From assembly GCA_025362535.1 (NCBI GenBank), contig JANYGE010000073.1:1-15222 (forward strand): 15,222 nt of DNA. Reading direction: 5' to 3'. This DNA comes from Hyphomicrobiales bacterium. GTDB taxonomy: Bacteria; Pseudomonadota; Alphaproteobacteria; Rhizobiales; Aestuariivirgaceae. Positions 7,884 through 15,222 of the stretch are shown one piece after another. A model generated the notes under the pieces. The model did not search any database, had not been told where the DNA came from, and worked only from the letters and a program-made list of their open reading frames with translations. How positions within the stretch are numbered: the stretch's first letter is position 1; each line of letters begins with the position of its first letter. Position numbers and translations under genes: made by a program.

Positions 7884-8651
7884 CTAGCGGATTTTGGCTT
7901 GGACGTGAAGCATCTCGACAAGGCTGGCTCTGATTATGGCTTCCGCATCACGCGCCATGTCCTTGCGGTCAGCCACGGTTAAGCCCGCATGAAATCGCAA
8001 CTTTACTGTTAATGGGCCCCGTTTTAGTGCGCCCCAGAGATGCGGCAATAATTCCATATCGCCATACCAAGCATAAAACGGGCGTATCTCAGGTGTTACC
8101 TCATAGGCAATGGCAACCGGAATAACCGGAATATTAAGCCCCTCAACCCCGCCAAAGAACGCTGATTTAAAGGGCAAAACTTGAGTTCCATCACTCGAGG
8201 TGCCTTCCGGAAACAGGACTAAACAATCACGCGCCTTCAGCCGCTCGGCAATCTCATTGCGGGTGAGCGAGGTTTTCTGTCGACGTTTGCGGTCAACGAA
8301 AACGCAATTTTGCAGCCGCGCCAAAGCGCTGAAAAAGGGCCAAGTGCCAACTTCGCTCTTGGCAATAAAAGACACCGGCAGAACCGAACTGAATAAAATA
8401 ATATCAAGCCAAGATGTGTGATTGGCCGCAAGCAAAACTGGCCCTTGTGGCACCGGACCTTCAACCACAACAGTAAGACCAATCAAACGACAGACCAAGC
8501 GGTGATAGGCATGCGGCAGCAAGCGTGAAAATTTGTGGCTGGTTGCATTAAGCACCCATTGCACAGGCATCAAAGGCAGGGTGACCAGCAGAAATGCCAC
8601 CGCGATAAAGCTTGCGCGCAGACTAGCTTTCACGGCGCAACACCAGCGCAT
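7884..8651 (-). CDS. plsC: 1-acyl-sn-glycerol-3-phosphate acyltransferase
   Basis: Makes phosphatidic acid by acylating lysophosphatidic acid at the inner membrane. From ATG 8651 the protein has 255 residues. A hydrophobic N-terminal segment (about 11-34) should anchor it. The acyltransferase motif NHTSWLD (77-83) gives catalytic H78 and D83; FVDR (118-121), FPEGTSSDG (147-155) and IPVIP (174-178) are the other family blocks. Three starts are possible: GTG 8657, ATG 8651 or GTG 8633. All of them overlap the 3' end of tsaB-rimI, by 35, 29 or 11 bases, and none has a strong Shine-Dalgarno. The 8633 start would fit family N-termini equally well. Confidence 0.9.
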   Translation of the reverse strand: MRWCCAVKASLRASFIAVAFLLVTLPLMPVQWVLNATSHKFSRLLPHAYHRLVCRLIGLTVVVEGPVPQGPVLLAANHTSWLDIILFSSVLPVSFIAKSEVGTWPFFSALARLQNCVFVDRKRRQKTSLTRNEIAERLKARDCLVLFPEGTSSDGTQVLPFKSAFFGGVEGLNIPVIPVAIAYEVTPEIRPFYAWYGDMELLPHLWGALKRGPLTVKLRFHAGLTVADRKDMARDAEAIIRASLVEMLHVQAKIR

Positions 8652-9501
8652 CTTCACCAGTCAGAGCATAGTAAGCTTTGCGAAGACCCACCTGCTTAAA
8701 GCCCGCCTGTGTATAAAGCCCAATAGCATCGGCATTGCCGCTGGCGACTTCGAGAAACAAGGTCTTAAGGGGCATCGATAACAATCCTTCCAGCAGGGCC
8801 TTGCCTGCGCCGCGCCGGCGCAAATTTGGGTCAACGCCAAGGGTCAGAATTTCCGCTTCATCTGCCACAACCCGGTAGATCAACAAGCCCACCGGCCCTT
8901 CGGCACTTTTTGCTAATAATGTGCCAACGCCAGGGCCTGCGAGTAGGCTGGTCAAGGCTGCCTCATCCCAGGCTTCGGCAAAACAAGTGGCATGGAGTTT
9001 GGCGAGAGTGGGAATCGCCGATTGATCAGCCAGCAGGATTTGTAAATCTGGCAGACCGCGCAGCCTTGCAACTTGGGGCTTGGCATCAGCATCGCGCAGA
9101 TAATTGGGGTTAGGCATCGCTTCAGGGTCAGGAAGACCCGCAGCAAATTCAGCAAAGCCCGCCGCCGATGGCAGGCCATCACCCGCAGTAGCAAAGCGCA
9201 ATGCCGTTGGCGTATCAATCCCCACCACTTTAATCTTGAGGCTGAGGCCCAAGGCACGGGCAAAACTCAAGCCAATGCGGATTCCGGTAAAAGTGCCGGG
9301 GCCAGTGGTGACAGCAATGCGGTTTAAATCACCATAGTGAATTCCTGAAGCCGCCATCACCCGTGACACCATTGGCGGCAGAGCTTCGGCATGGCCACGC
9401 TCCATAAGTTCGCGCTCTTCAGCGAGGATTTTGTTTTGGGCGGAATCATAAACACAGGCCGAGCAACTGGCCAGCGCTGTATCGATGGCAAGCAAGATCA
9501 C
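8623..9501 (-). CDS. TsaB-RimI fusion with shortened TsaB half
   Basis: A 292-residue protein joining two usually separate, often adjacent genes. Residues 1-108 match the first lobe of TsaB (YeaZ), the partner of TsaD in tRNA t6A37 synthesis: MILLAIDTA at the start, the helix around ERGHAEALPPMV (34-45) and the loop GPGTFTGIRIG (67-77). The sequence then jumps to the TsaB C-terminal helix and end motif (PNPNYLRDADAKPQ, 130-143), so roughly 60-80 residues of the second lobe are absent compared with a normal TsaB of about 220-230. Residues 152-292 are a complete RimI-type GNAT domain, with the acetyl-CoA loop RRRGAGKALL (228-237), E251, N256 and LYTQAGF (262-268). There is no ATG, GTG or TTG near the junction to start RimI alone. 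The start is GTG 9501 with GAGGA 6 bases upstream. Confidence 0.9.
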   Translation of the reverse strand: MILLAIDTALASCSACVYDSAQNKILAEERELMERGHAEALPPMVSRVMAASGIHYGDLNRIAVTTGPGTFTGIRIGLSFARALGLSLKIKVVGIDTPTALRFATAGDGLPSAAGFAEFAAGLPDPEAMPNPNYLRDADAKPQVARLRGLPDLQILLADQSAIPTLAKLHATCFAEAWDEAALTSLLAGPGVGTLLAKSAEGPVGLLIYRVVADEAEILTLGVDPNLRRRGAGKALLEGLLSMPLKTLFLEVASGNADAIGLYTQAGFKQVGLRKAYYALTGEDALVLRRES

Positions 9502-9507
9502 AATAAA

Positions 9508-9512
9508 TCCTC
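9508..9512 (-). promoter_or_regulatory. Shine-Dalgarno of tsaB-rimI, lying in the repeat arm
   Basis: The minus strand reads GAGGA six bases before the GTG start at 9501. Four of its five bases belong to the outer arm of the adjacent palindromic repeat, so the repeat supplies the ribosome binding site. This site supports the GTG start. Confidence 0.7.
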
Positions 9513-9600
9513 ACGCTGAGGTGCCGCAAAGCGGCCTCGAAGGGCCCCTGATGCCAACCAGCGCTTCGAGGCTCGCAAGAGCTCGCACCTCAGCGTGAGG
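9509..9600. repeat. 92-bp complex palindromic intergenic repeat
   Basis: The outer arms are a perfect 16-bp inverted repeat, CCTCACGCTGAGGTGC (9509-9524) and its complement (9585-9600). A second inner pair, GCCTCGAAG (9534-9542) and CTTCGAGGC (9564-9572), nests inside. Two local hairpins are also possible: GCCGC-AAA-GCGGC at 9523-9535 and GCTC-GCAA-GAGC at 9571-9582. The structure resembles the dispersed palindromic elements common between genes in rhizobial and related genomes, which have similar CTGAGG and CTCGAAG cores, but membership cannot be tested from one copy. It fills nearly the whole gap between lepA and tsaB-rimI. No T-tract follows either arm, so it is not a typical intrinsic terminator; it may act as an mRNA stability or processing structure. 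Confidence 0.85.
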
Positions 9601-9609
9601 GTTAGGCGA

Positions 9610-11412
9610 TCAATTCTCATCCATCTTCAGCGCGGCAATAAACGCTTCCTGCGGAATTTCGACCTTGCCGAATTGGCGCATTTTCTTTTTGCCTTCCTTC
9701 TGCTTGTCGAGAAGTTTGCGTTTGCGTGAAATATCACCACCGTAACACTTGGCGGTCACGTCTTTGCGCATCGCAGACAAGGTTTCACGCGCCACCACTT
9801 TGCCACCGATTGAGGCTTGAATAGGAATTTTGAACATGTGGCGCGGGATCAAGTCTTTCAACTTTTCGCACATCACACGGCCACGCTGTTCGGCACGGGT
9901 TCTGTGAACCACCATCGATAAAGCATCAACCGCTTCTTCGTTAACCAGAATAGAAAGCTTAACCAGATCAGCCTGAATATAGTCCGTCATCTTATAGTCG
10001 AATGAGGCATAGCCTTTGGACACAGATTTCAAACGATCATAGAAATCGAACACCACTTCGTTGAGCGGCAATTCATAAACCACCATGGCACGGGAGCCTG
10101 CATAGGTAAGCTGCTTTTGACGGCCACGACGGTCCTCGCACAATTTCAGAACCGAACCCAAATACTCATCCGGCACCAAAATAGTGGCCTCAATCCACGG
10201 CTCTTCCATGTTCAAAATTAAGGATACATCCGGCATATCAGCTGGGTTATGCATGTCGATATGAGAACCATCACGCATATTGATTTTATAAATAACGGAT
10301 GGAGCGGTGGTGATAATTTCGACATTGAATTCGCGTTCAATGCGCTCACGCACGATTTCAAGATGCAGCAATCCCAAGAAACCACAGCGGAAGCCAAAGC
10401 CTAAAGCAGCCGAAGTTTCCATTTCATAAGAGAAGCTGGCGTCATTCAAACGCAACTTGCCCATGGCATCACGCAAATCTTCAAACTCGGAAGCATCAAC
10501 TGGAAAGAAGCCAGCAAACACCACGCTTTGGGCTTCTTTAAAGTCTGGCAAAGCTTGTGCTGTCGGGTTTTTATCTTCGGTCACCGTATCGCCAACCCGC
10601 GTATCAGCAACTTCTTTAATGGCACCCGTAAAGAAGCCAATTTCACCTGGCCCCAATTCATCAACGACGACTTTCTTAGGACGCGATACGCCAACCCGCT
10701 CAACCGGATAAAGCCCACCAGTGCCCATCATCCGCACGCGCATGCCTTTTTTCAGTACGCCATCTATAATGCGCACTAAAACGACAACGCCGAGATAAGC
10801 ATCATACCAGCTATCAACCAGCAGCGCCTTGAGCGGCGCATCACGGTCGCCCTTGGGGGAAGGAAGGCGCTTTACAATCGCTTCGAGAACATCTGGCACG
10901 CCAAGACCAGTCTTGGCTGAAATCATCACGGCATCAGAGGCATCAATGCCGATCACATCTTCAATCTGCTGCTGAATGCGCTCTGGCTCAGCGGCGGGCA
11001 AATCCACCTTGTTGAGCACGGGAATAATTTCGTGGTTGTTATTGATGGCTTGATACACATTGGCCAATGTTTGTGCTTCCACGCCCTGCGACGCATCGAC
11101 CACCAGAAGCGAGCCTTCGCAGGCCGCCAGTGAGCGCGAGACTTCATAGGCAAAATCCACGTGGCCTGGCGTATCGATCAAATTCAGAACGTAATTCTTG
11201 CCATCCTTGGCTTTATAATCAAGGCGCACGGTGTTGGCCTTGATGGTAATGCCACGCTCGCGTTCAATATCCATCGAGTCGAGAATTTGGTCCACCATGT
11301 CACGGTCAGCAACCGCACCGCAGAGCTGGATCAAGCGATCAGCCAGAGTGGATTTGCCATGATCAATATGGGCGATAATGGAGAAATTGCGGATTAAGGA
11401 TGTGTCTGTCAT
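9610..11412 (-). CDS. lepA: Elongation factor 4 (LepA), ribosome-associated GTPase
   Basis: Translational GTPase that binds ribosomes and affects initiation or back-translocation. The 600-residue product matches the usual length of about 599. GTPase motifs: G1 AHIDHGKST at 14-22, G2 RGITIKA at 53-59, G3 DTPGH at 80-84, G4 NKVD at 134-137 and G5 SAKTG at 165-169. The C-terminal LepA-specific domain is present, with [13 protein letters not shown] followed by a lysine-rich stretch. An upstream GTG at 11508 would add 32 residues lying over grpE; ATG 11412, giving [20 protein letters not shown], fits the family. It starts 46 bases after the grpE stop on the same strand. Confidence 0.98.
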   Translation of the reverse strand: MTDTSLIRNFSIIAHIDHGKSTLADRLIQLCGAVADRDMVDQILDSMDIERERGITIKANTVRLDYKAKDGKNYVLNLIDTPGHVDFAYEVSRSLAACEGSLLVVDASQGVEAQTLANVYQAINNNHEIIPVLNKVDLPAAEPERIQQQIEDVIGIDASDAVMISAKTGLGVPDVLEAIVKRLPSPKGDRDAPLKALLVDSWYDAYLGVVVLVRIIDGVLKKGMRVRMMGTGGLYPVERVGVSRPKKVVVDELGPGEIGFFTGAIKEVADTRVGDTVTEDKNPTAQALPDFKEAQSVVFAGFFPVDASEFEDLRDAMGKLRLNDASFSYEMETSAALGFGFRCGFLGLLHLEIVRERIEREFNVEIITTAPSVIYKINMRDGSHIDMHNPADMPDVSLILNMEEPWIEATILVPDEYLGSVLKLCEDRRGRQKQLTYAGSRAMVVYELPLNEVVFDFYDRLKSVSKGYASFDYKMTDYIQADLVKLSILVNEEAVDALSMVVHRTRAEQRGRVMCEKLKDLIPRHMFKIPIQASIGGKVVARETLSAMRKDVTAKCYGGDISRKRKLLDKQKEGKKKMRQFGKVEIPQEAFIAALKMDEN

Positions 11413-11458
11413 TTGCGGCGCTGTTTGGCATTCAAAGCCCAAATGGTCAAGCGAAGAG

Positions 11459-12028
11459 CTACTCCGCCTTCGAAACACCCACCATGGCGGGACGCAGGCA
11501 ACGTTCACCTACAGCATAGCCAGCTTGCATTTCTTGCATCACGATGCCAGGCGGCTTTTCAGAAGTGGGAACTTCATAAATTGCCTGATGATAATTGGGG
11601 TCAAACTTATGACCTACAGTTTCGATTTTCTTGATGCCATGACGATTGAACACTTGCAGTAATTCTTTTGCGGTAACTTCCACACCGAAAATTAGATTTT
11701 TCTCAATCTCGCCAGCACTCTCGCGTTCATCGGCAGGCAAAGCCTCCAATGCCCGGCCCAGATTGTCTGCCACCGTGAGTAAATCACGGGCAAAATTTGT
11801 GGCGGCATAAAGCGTGGCTTCGGCCTTTTCACGCTCAGTGCGTTTTCTCAAATTTTCCATTTCAGCGGCAAGACGCAACAGGCGGTCTTTGGAGGCGGCC
11901 ACTTCATCCTTCAACGCTGCAATTTCAGCCTCCTTAGGATCAGTTTCTGCCTTAAGCGCTTCATTCAAAGCATCGGCCGCCAAGATTTCGTCGGCGCCTG
12001 CTTCAGCTTTGTTTTGTTCATCAGTCAT
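11459..12028 (-). CDS. grpE: Nucleotide exchange factor GrpE
   Basis: Co-chaperone that releases ADP from DnaK. The 189 residues comprise an acidic, disordered N-terminus (1-30), a long dimerising coiled coil (about 32-75), a helical segment (75-130) and the beta head domain. The head holds the signature [12 protein letters not shown] (139-150) and [19 protein letters not shown] (169-187). The gene follows hrcA by 57 bases, the common hrcA-grpE order; dnaK and dnaJ are not in the window. No separate strong promoter was recognised in front of it, so it is probably co-transcribed with hrcA. Confidence 0.98.
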   Translation of the reverse strand: MTDEQNKAEAGADEILAADALNEALKAETDPKEAEIAALKDEVAASKDRLLRLAAEMENLRKRTEREKAEATLYAATNFARDLLTVADNLGRALEALPADERESAGEIEKNLIFGVEVTAKELLQVFNRHGIKKIETVGHKFDPNYHQAIYEVPTSEKPPGIVMQEMQAGYAVGERCLRPAMVGVSKAE

Positions 12029-12055
12029 GGAATGTCCGTTTCACTGCGGTTTATC

Positions 12056-12070
12056 CCCCGCATATCGGGG
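12056..12070. other. GC-rich hairpin between hrcA and grpE
   Basis: CCCCG-CATAT-CGGGG forms a 5-bp stem with a 5-base loop in the 57-bp hrcA-grpE gap. No T-run follows on the minus strand, so it does not look like a terminator. It could be an RNA processing or attenuation site between the two cistrons. Confidence 0.3.
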
Positions 12071-12085
12071 CAAACGCTGCAAAAA

Positions 12086-13177
12086 TCAAGAGAGCAATCG
12101 CCCCACAACTTTTGCCGTGTAATCTACCATTGGGATAATGCGGGCATAGTTAAGCCGGGTCGGGCCGATAATCCCCAGAACCCCTACAATTTTATTCTCA
12201 TCATTGCGAAAAGGTGCCGCAATCAACGACGAACCCGACATTGAGAATAGTTTGTTTTCCGAACCAATAAAAATCCGAACCCCCTCGGCGCGCTCAGCCA
12301 AACCCAGAAGATCGACCAGCTCACGCTTATTTTCAATATCTTCAAAAAGCCTGCGCATCCGGTCGAGATCGACGGTTGCTGTTGTGTTTTCTAAAAGATT
12401 GGCTTGGCCCTTCACAATCAGCGAGCGGGCATCAAAATCCGCGCCCCCCGTCCACACCGCAAGCCCGGTTTCCACCAAACGGGCTGATACCTCATCAAGC
12501 TCGCTATGCAGTTTTCGCACTTCTTGCGAAATCACCTTTTGCACTTCATCAATAGTGCGCCCTTGCGCCGCTGCGGAAAGATAATTGGTAGCCCGCATGA
12601 AAATCGAAGCGGGTAAGCCCGCGGGCACGTCAATCACCCGATTTTCGACAGACCCATCTTCGCCCACCAAAATCACCAAAGCCCGGCCCGGAGATAAATT
12701 GACAAATTCGATGTGCTTAAGTCGCGTCGACATTTTAGGGGACATCACCACGCCCGCATAATGCGACAAGCCAGATAGCATCATCGAGGCTTCGCCCATG
12801 ACATCCTCAAAACGCCGTGGATGATTGCCAGATTTAATCTGCGCATCAATAATGGTGCGTTCACTCTCGGTCACGGATCCGATATCCAAAAGCGCATCCA
12901 CAAAAAACCGCAAGCCTGCCTCGGTGGGCATGCGGCCAGCCGAAGTGTGTGGCGAAAAGATCAGGCCAGAATCTTCCAAATCCATCATCACATTGCGGAT
13001 TGATGCTGGCGACAGGCCAGAAGGCAAGGATTTGGCAATCGAACGCGACCCCACAGGCTCACCGGTCTCAAGATAAGTATCGACAAGCCGCCTGAAAATC
13101 TCACGCGAGCGCTGGTCAAGACCAGCAATGCCGCTGGCCCTATCGTCAAGAAAAGGTTTGGGTGGAAGAATGCTCAT
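12086..13177 (-). CDS. hrcA: Heat-inducible transcription repressor HrcA
   Basis: Repressor that binds CIRCE operators, usually at groESL, and depends on GroEL for folding. The 363 residues begin with a winged helix-turn-helix (about 22-90), including VGSRSIAK (42-49), LSPASIRNVMMDLEDSGL (55-72) and HTSAGRMPTEAGLRFFVD (77-94), which are highly characteristic. The rest is the GAF-like and dimerisation region of HrcA. ATG at 13177 is used. The gene heads a collinear array with grpE and lepA. No CIRCE sequence is visible in the 76 bases up to the divergent gene, so self-repression through CIRCE is not supported here. Confidence 0.97.
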   Translation of the reverse strand: MSILPPKPFLDDRASGIAGLDQRSREIFRRLVDTYLETGEPVGSRSIAKSLPSGLSPASIRNVMMDLEDSGLIFSPHTSAGRMPTEAGLRFFVDALLDIGSVTESERTIIDAQIKSGNHPRRFEDVMGEASMMLSGLSHYAGVVMSPKMSTRLKHIEFVNLSPGRALVILVGEDGSVENRVIDVPAGLPASIFMRATNYLSAAAQGRTIDEVQKVISQEVRKLHSELDEVSARLVETGLAVWTGGADFDARSLIVKGQANLLENTTATVDLDRMRRLFEDIENKRELVDLLGLAERAEGVRIFIGSENKLFSMSGSSLIAAPFRNDENKIVGVLGIIGPTRLNYARIIPMVDYTAKVVGRLLS

Positions 13178-13183
13178 GATGGC

Positions 13184-13213
13184 AATATAGGATGTTCTTT
13201 CCAGTGATGTAAT
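13184..13213 (-). promoter_or_regulatory. Candidate sigma70-type promoter for hrcA
   Basis: On the minus strand ATTACA (13208-13213, 4 of 6 matches to TTGACA) and TATATT (13184-13189, 5 of 6 matches to TATAAT) are 18 bp apart. Only six bases lie between the -10 hexamer and the hrcA ATG, so transcription would begin at or next to the start codon and give a leaderless mRNA. This is an inference from motif matching only. Confidence 0.3.
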
Positions 13214-13240
13214 AGGTTAAGATTTAGCAAGCCTTATGAA

Positions 13241-13244
13241 AGGA
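13241..13244 (+). promoter_or_regulatory. Shine-Dalgarno deciding the TPR gene start
   Basis: AGGA (within AAAGGA) stands 9 bases before ATG 13254. The alternative in-frame ATG at 13236 has no such site upstream and would place this motif inside the coding sequence, so 13254 is favoured. Confidence 0.6.
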
Positions 13245-13253
13245 TCAAGCGTT

Positions 13254-14585
13254 ATGGCCAAAGATAGTCAGGGTCTCGTCGTAAGCGGAACAGCTGCTTC
13301 GGCTGATCTCCTTAATCTCGCCATATCTGATTATTTCGGCTGGAAAGGCGATCCTTTGGCGCTGTTGCAGGAAGCTGTAAGCGCTGATCCCGCCTTTTCT
13401 TTAGGGCACTCGGCGATTGCTAGCCTCTATCTGTTGAATGGTTTTCGCGGCGATAATCCGGCGGTCATTTCAGCACTGTCTGCCGCCGCCGCTTCCTCAC
13501 CAAGCGCAACCCCAAGAGAACAGCGCCATTTGGCTGCGGCGCAATGCTGGGCCAAGGGGGCCATCATTAAAGCAACCGATATGTGGGAAAATATCCTGCT
13601 TGACCACCCGACAGATACGCTTGCTTTGCGCTTTGCCCATGATACGTATTTCTATCTGGGCCACTCGCAGAGCATCAGAGACTCGATTGCCCGGGTTCTT
13701 CCGGCCTGGGATCTCTCAAACCCCTATTATGGCTATATTCTTGGTCAATATGCTTTCGGCCTTGAAGAGGCTGGCGAATTGCGCCGGGCAGAAGAGCTGG
13801 GCTTGCAAGCCATTGCGCGCAATGCCGAAGATGGCTGGGCGGTTCACGCGGTGGCCCATGTTTTTGAAACTGAAAACCGTCAAACCGAAGGCATCGGATT
13901 TCTCAAAGGTTCGCAGCCCAATTGGAGCAAAGCCCATGCCTTGGCCGTTCATAATGGCTGGCACTTGGCGCTTTATTTGATCGAGCAAGGGCAATTTGCC
14001 AGCGTTCTAGCAGATTATGACAAGTTCATCGCACCCAAGCTGCAATTGGATTCACTTCTCGATCTGGTTGATGCTGCCGCCTTGTTGTGGCGATTGGAGC
14101 TTGCCGGAGCTGACGTTGGAAACCGCTGGCAGTCCGTGGCAGCGCAATGGCTCACCCATGCCGAGGATCATGTTCTGGTCTTTAATGATCTTCATATTGC
14201 ACTGGCCATCTCGCGCAGCGGAAATCAGGAGGCCAAAGCCCGCTTTTTGGCTTCGATGGATGCTTATGTTGCTGCAGGTGAGGGGGATAATCGTGAATTC
14301 ACGCGTCAAGTGGGCCGGGCCTTGATTGATGCCGTCTTTGCCTTTGCCGCAGGTGAATATCGCCGTACCATCGATCTCATTTTGCCAATCCGTTACAAAA
14401 TTATCCGCATTGGTGGCAGCCATGCGCAGCGCGATCTTTTAACCCAAACACTTATTGTGGCGGCAGAGCGCGCCGGAGATTGGCGCTTGGCACAGGCTCT
14501 CCTCAGTGAGCGTATCGCCATCCGGCATACGCCTAGGGTCGAACGAGAGTTGAAGCACGCCCGCACCATGACTAAAGTGCATTGA
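13254..14585 (+). CDS. TTC38-like tetratricopeptide-repeat protein
   Basis: A 443-residue, all-helical, soluble protein resembling the family of human TTC38, whose function is unknown. No signal peptide or membrane segment is visible. Helical-repeat patterns run throughout, for example 34-62, 90-135, 165-190 and 235-260. The most recognisable family segment is WAVHAVAHVFETENRQTEG (195-213) followed by HNGWHLALYLIEQGQF (233-248). These contain H198-x3-H202-x2-E205 and H233-x3-H237; NDLH (311-314) gives another polar cluster. The gene sits between divergently oriented hrcA and rph and is collinear with rph, 67 bases ahead of it. A longer version starting at ATG 13236 (449 residues) is possible but lacks a ribosome binding site. 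The family assignment is from recalled motif similarity; no function is claimed. Confidence 0.8.
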   Translation: MAKDSQGLVVSGTAASADLLNLAISDYFGWKGDPLALLQEAVSADPAFSLGHSAIASLYLLNGFRGDNPAVISALSAAAASSPSATPREQRHLAAAQCWAKGAIIKATDMWENILLDHPTDTLALRFAHDTYFYLGHSQSIRDSIARVLPAWDLSNPYYGYILGQYAFGLEEAGELRRAEELGLQAIARNAEDGWAVHAVAHVFETENRQTEGIGFLKGSQPNWSKAHALAVHNGWHLALYLIEQGQFASVLADYDKFIAPKLQLDSLLDLVDAAALLWRLELAGADVGNRWQSVAAQWLTHAEDHVLVFNDLHIALAISRSGNQEAKARFLASMDAYVAAGEGDNREFTRQVGRALIDAVFAFAAGEYRRTIDLILPIRYKIIRIGGSHAQRDLLTQTLIVAAERAGDWRLAQALLSERIAIRHTPRVERELKHARTMTKVH

Positions 14586-14652
14586 TTTATTTATTCCTCC
14601 CAGCGTCAATCCCCGCTAGAACGCCCCTTCAATATTCAAAAGGTAAATATCC

Positions 14653-15222
14653 ATGCGCCCATCCGGCCGTAAAAATGATGAACTCCGTGCTGTAAGCTTT
14701 GAGCGCGGCGTGTCTATCCATGCCGAAGGCTCGTGCCTGGTTAAATTTGGTAATACCCATGTGCTGTGCACCGCCTCGCTCGAAGAGCGTGTGCCGCCTT
14801 GGTTGAAAGGGGGCGGCAAAGGATGGGTGACAGCCGAATATGGCATGTTGCCCCGCGCCACGGGCGAGCGCATGAAGCGCGAAGCCGCCTCTGGCAAGCA
14901 ATCAGGCCGCACTCAAGAAATTCAACGTCTCATTGGCCGCTCGCTTCGGGCTGTGGTTGATCTCAAAGCCTTGGGCGAACGCCAGATCAGTTTGGATTGC
15001 GATGTGATCCAAGCCGATGGTGGCACGCGCACGGCAGCCATCACAGGAAGCTTCATCGCTCTGCAAGATTGCATCTCATGGATGATGGCGCGCGATATGT
15101 TTAAGGTCTCGCCGCTTAAAGATCATGTGGCAGCAATTTCATGCGGCATTCATGGTGGCACTGCCGTTTTGGATTTGGATTATGCTGAAGATTCAACCGC
15201 TGAGACAGATGCAAATTTTGTG
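14653..15222 (+). CDS. rph: Ribonuclease PH, 3' part beyond the window
   Basis: Phosphorolytic 3'-5' exoribonuclease that trims tRNA 3' ends. The first 190 codons are present; the complete family protein is about 238-240 residues, so some 50 are missing. The start [12 protein letters not shown] is typical. The core motifs are intact: [20 protein letters not shown] (62-81), [20 protein letters not shown] (83-102, with the conserved Arg 86), the phosphate-binding GTRTA (124-128) and [16 protein letters not shown] (175-190, with the conserved acidic residues). ATG 14653 has AAAGG (14639-14643) 9 bases upstream. The region between the TPR gene and rph (67 bp) shows no convincing promoter, so rph may be read partly through from the TPR gene. 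Confidence 0.98.
   Translation, partial: MRPSGRKNDELRAVSFERGVSIHAEGSCLVKFGNTHVLCTASLEERVPPWLKGGGKGWVTAEYGMLPRATGERMKREAASGKQSGRTQEIQRLIGRSLRAVVDLKALGERQISLDCDVIQADGGTRTAAITGSFIALQDCISWMMARDMFKVSPLKDHVAAISCGIHGGTAVLDLDYAEDSTAETDANFV

Noticed and set aside
7874..7921. Upstream TTG start for miaB
   Set aside because: It overlaps plsC and adds residues absent from MiaB; ATG 7873 has a nearby AAGG.
9509..9600. Repeat read as a rho-independent terminator of lepA
   Set aside because: The stem is long and branched and no run of T follows it on the transcribed strand; transcription could continue into tsaB-rimI.
11413..11508. Upstream GTG start for lepA
   Set aside because: It would add 32 residues antisense to nothing but overlapping grpE in another frame; LepA proteins start close to the G1 loop as from ATG 11412.
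13224..13232. TTAGCAAGC, resembling the left half of CIRCE
   Set aside because: Only 7 of 9 bases match and there is no matching right half after nine bases.
1..15222. CRISPR array, tRNA, rRNA, insertion sequence, phage or defence island
   Set aside because: No regularly spaced repeats, no tRNA-like or rRNA-like stretch and no transposase, integrase or toxin-like frame was seen; all long frames are housekeeping genes.

Overview
The window looks like chromosomal core DNA from an alphaproteobacterium. The gene families (a DapB of alphaproteobacterial type, a rhizobial-type PfkB 'adenosine kinase', hrcA next to grpE and close to divergent rph, and a miaB-phoH-ybeY-corC cassette) suggest the Hyphomicrobiales or a relative. 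Base composition is moderate (near half G+C by eye, not computed). Coding density is very high: there are 15 protein genes, no RNA genes, no insertion sequences, no CRISPR array and no gene-free stretch over about 110 bases.

Layout. Positions 1-783 (-) hold dapB, cut only at its last few codons. An AraC-type HTH plus O6-alkylguanine-DNA methyltransferase gene (827-1684, -) and nth (1745-2398, +) diverge from a 60-bp gap, making a small DNA-repair pair. A membrane gene of the EI24/CysZ-like family (2370-3035, -) runs tail to tail into nth with a 29-bp overlap. A PfkB sugar/nucleoside kinase (3111-4106, +) runs tail to tail into corC with a 4-bp overlap.

From 13177 down to 4103 (-) lies a collinear array of nine genes: hrcA, grpE, lepA, a tsaB-rimI fusion, plsC, miaB, phoH (ybeZ), ybeY and corC (ybeX). 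From tsaB-rimI to corC the genes overlap or are separated by 2-10 bases, which suggests one transcription unit. The contents fit protein-folding stress control (HrcA, GrpE), translation and ribosome or tRNA maintenance (LepA, TsaB/RimI, MiaB, YbeY, YbeZ) and membrane lipid synthesis (PlsC). On the right edge and divergent from hrcA are a TTC38-like TPR gene (13254-14585, +) and the 5' part of rph (14653 to the edge, +).

The most notable points are these. (1) An in-frame TsaB-RimI fusion whose TsaB half lacks most of its second lobe. (2) A 92-bp complex palindromic repeat between lepA and tsaB-rimI, whose outer arm supplies the Shine-Dalgarno sequence of the fusion gene. (3) A TTC38-family protein between hrcA and rph with paired HxxxH motifs that could form a metal site. 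(4) The end of the phoH-ybeY-corC cassette without lnt. No mobile or defence system is visible.
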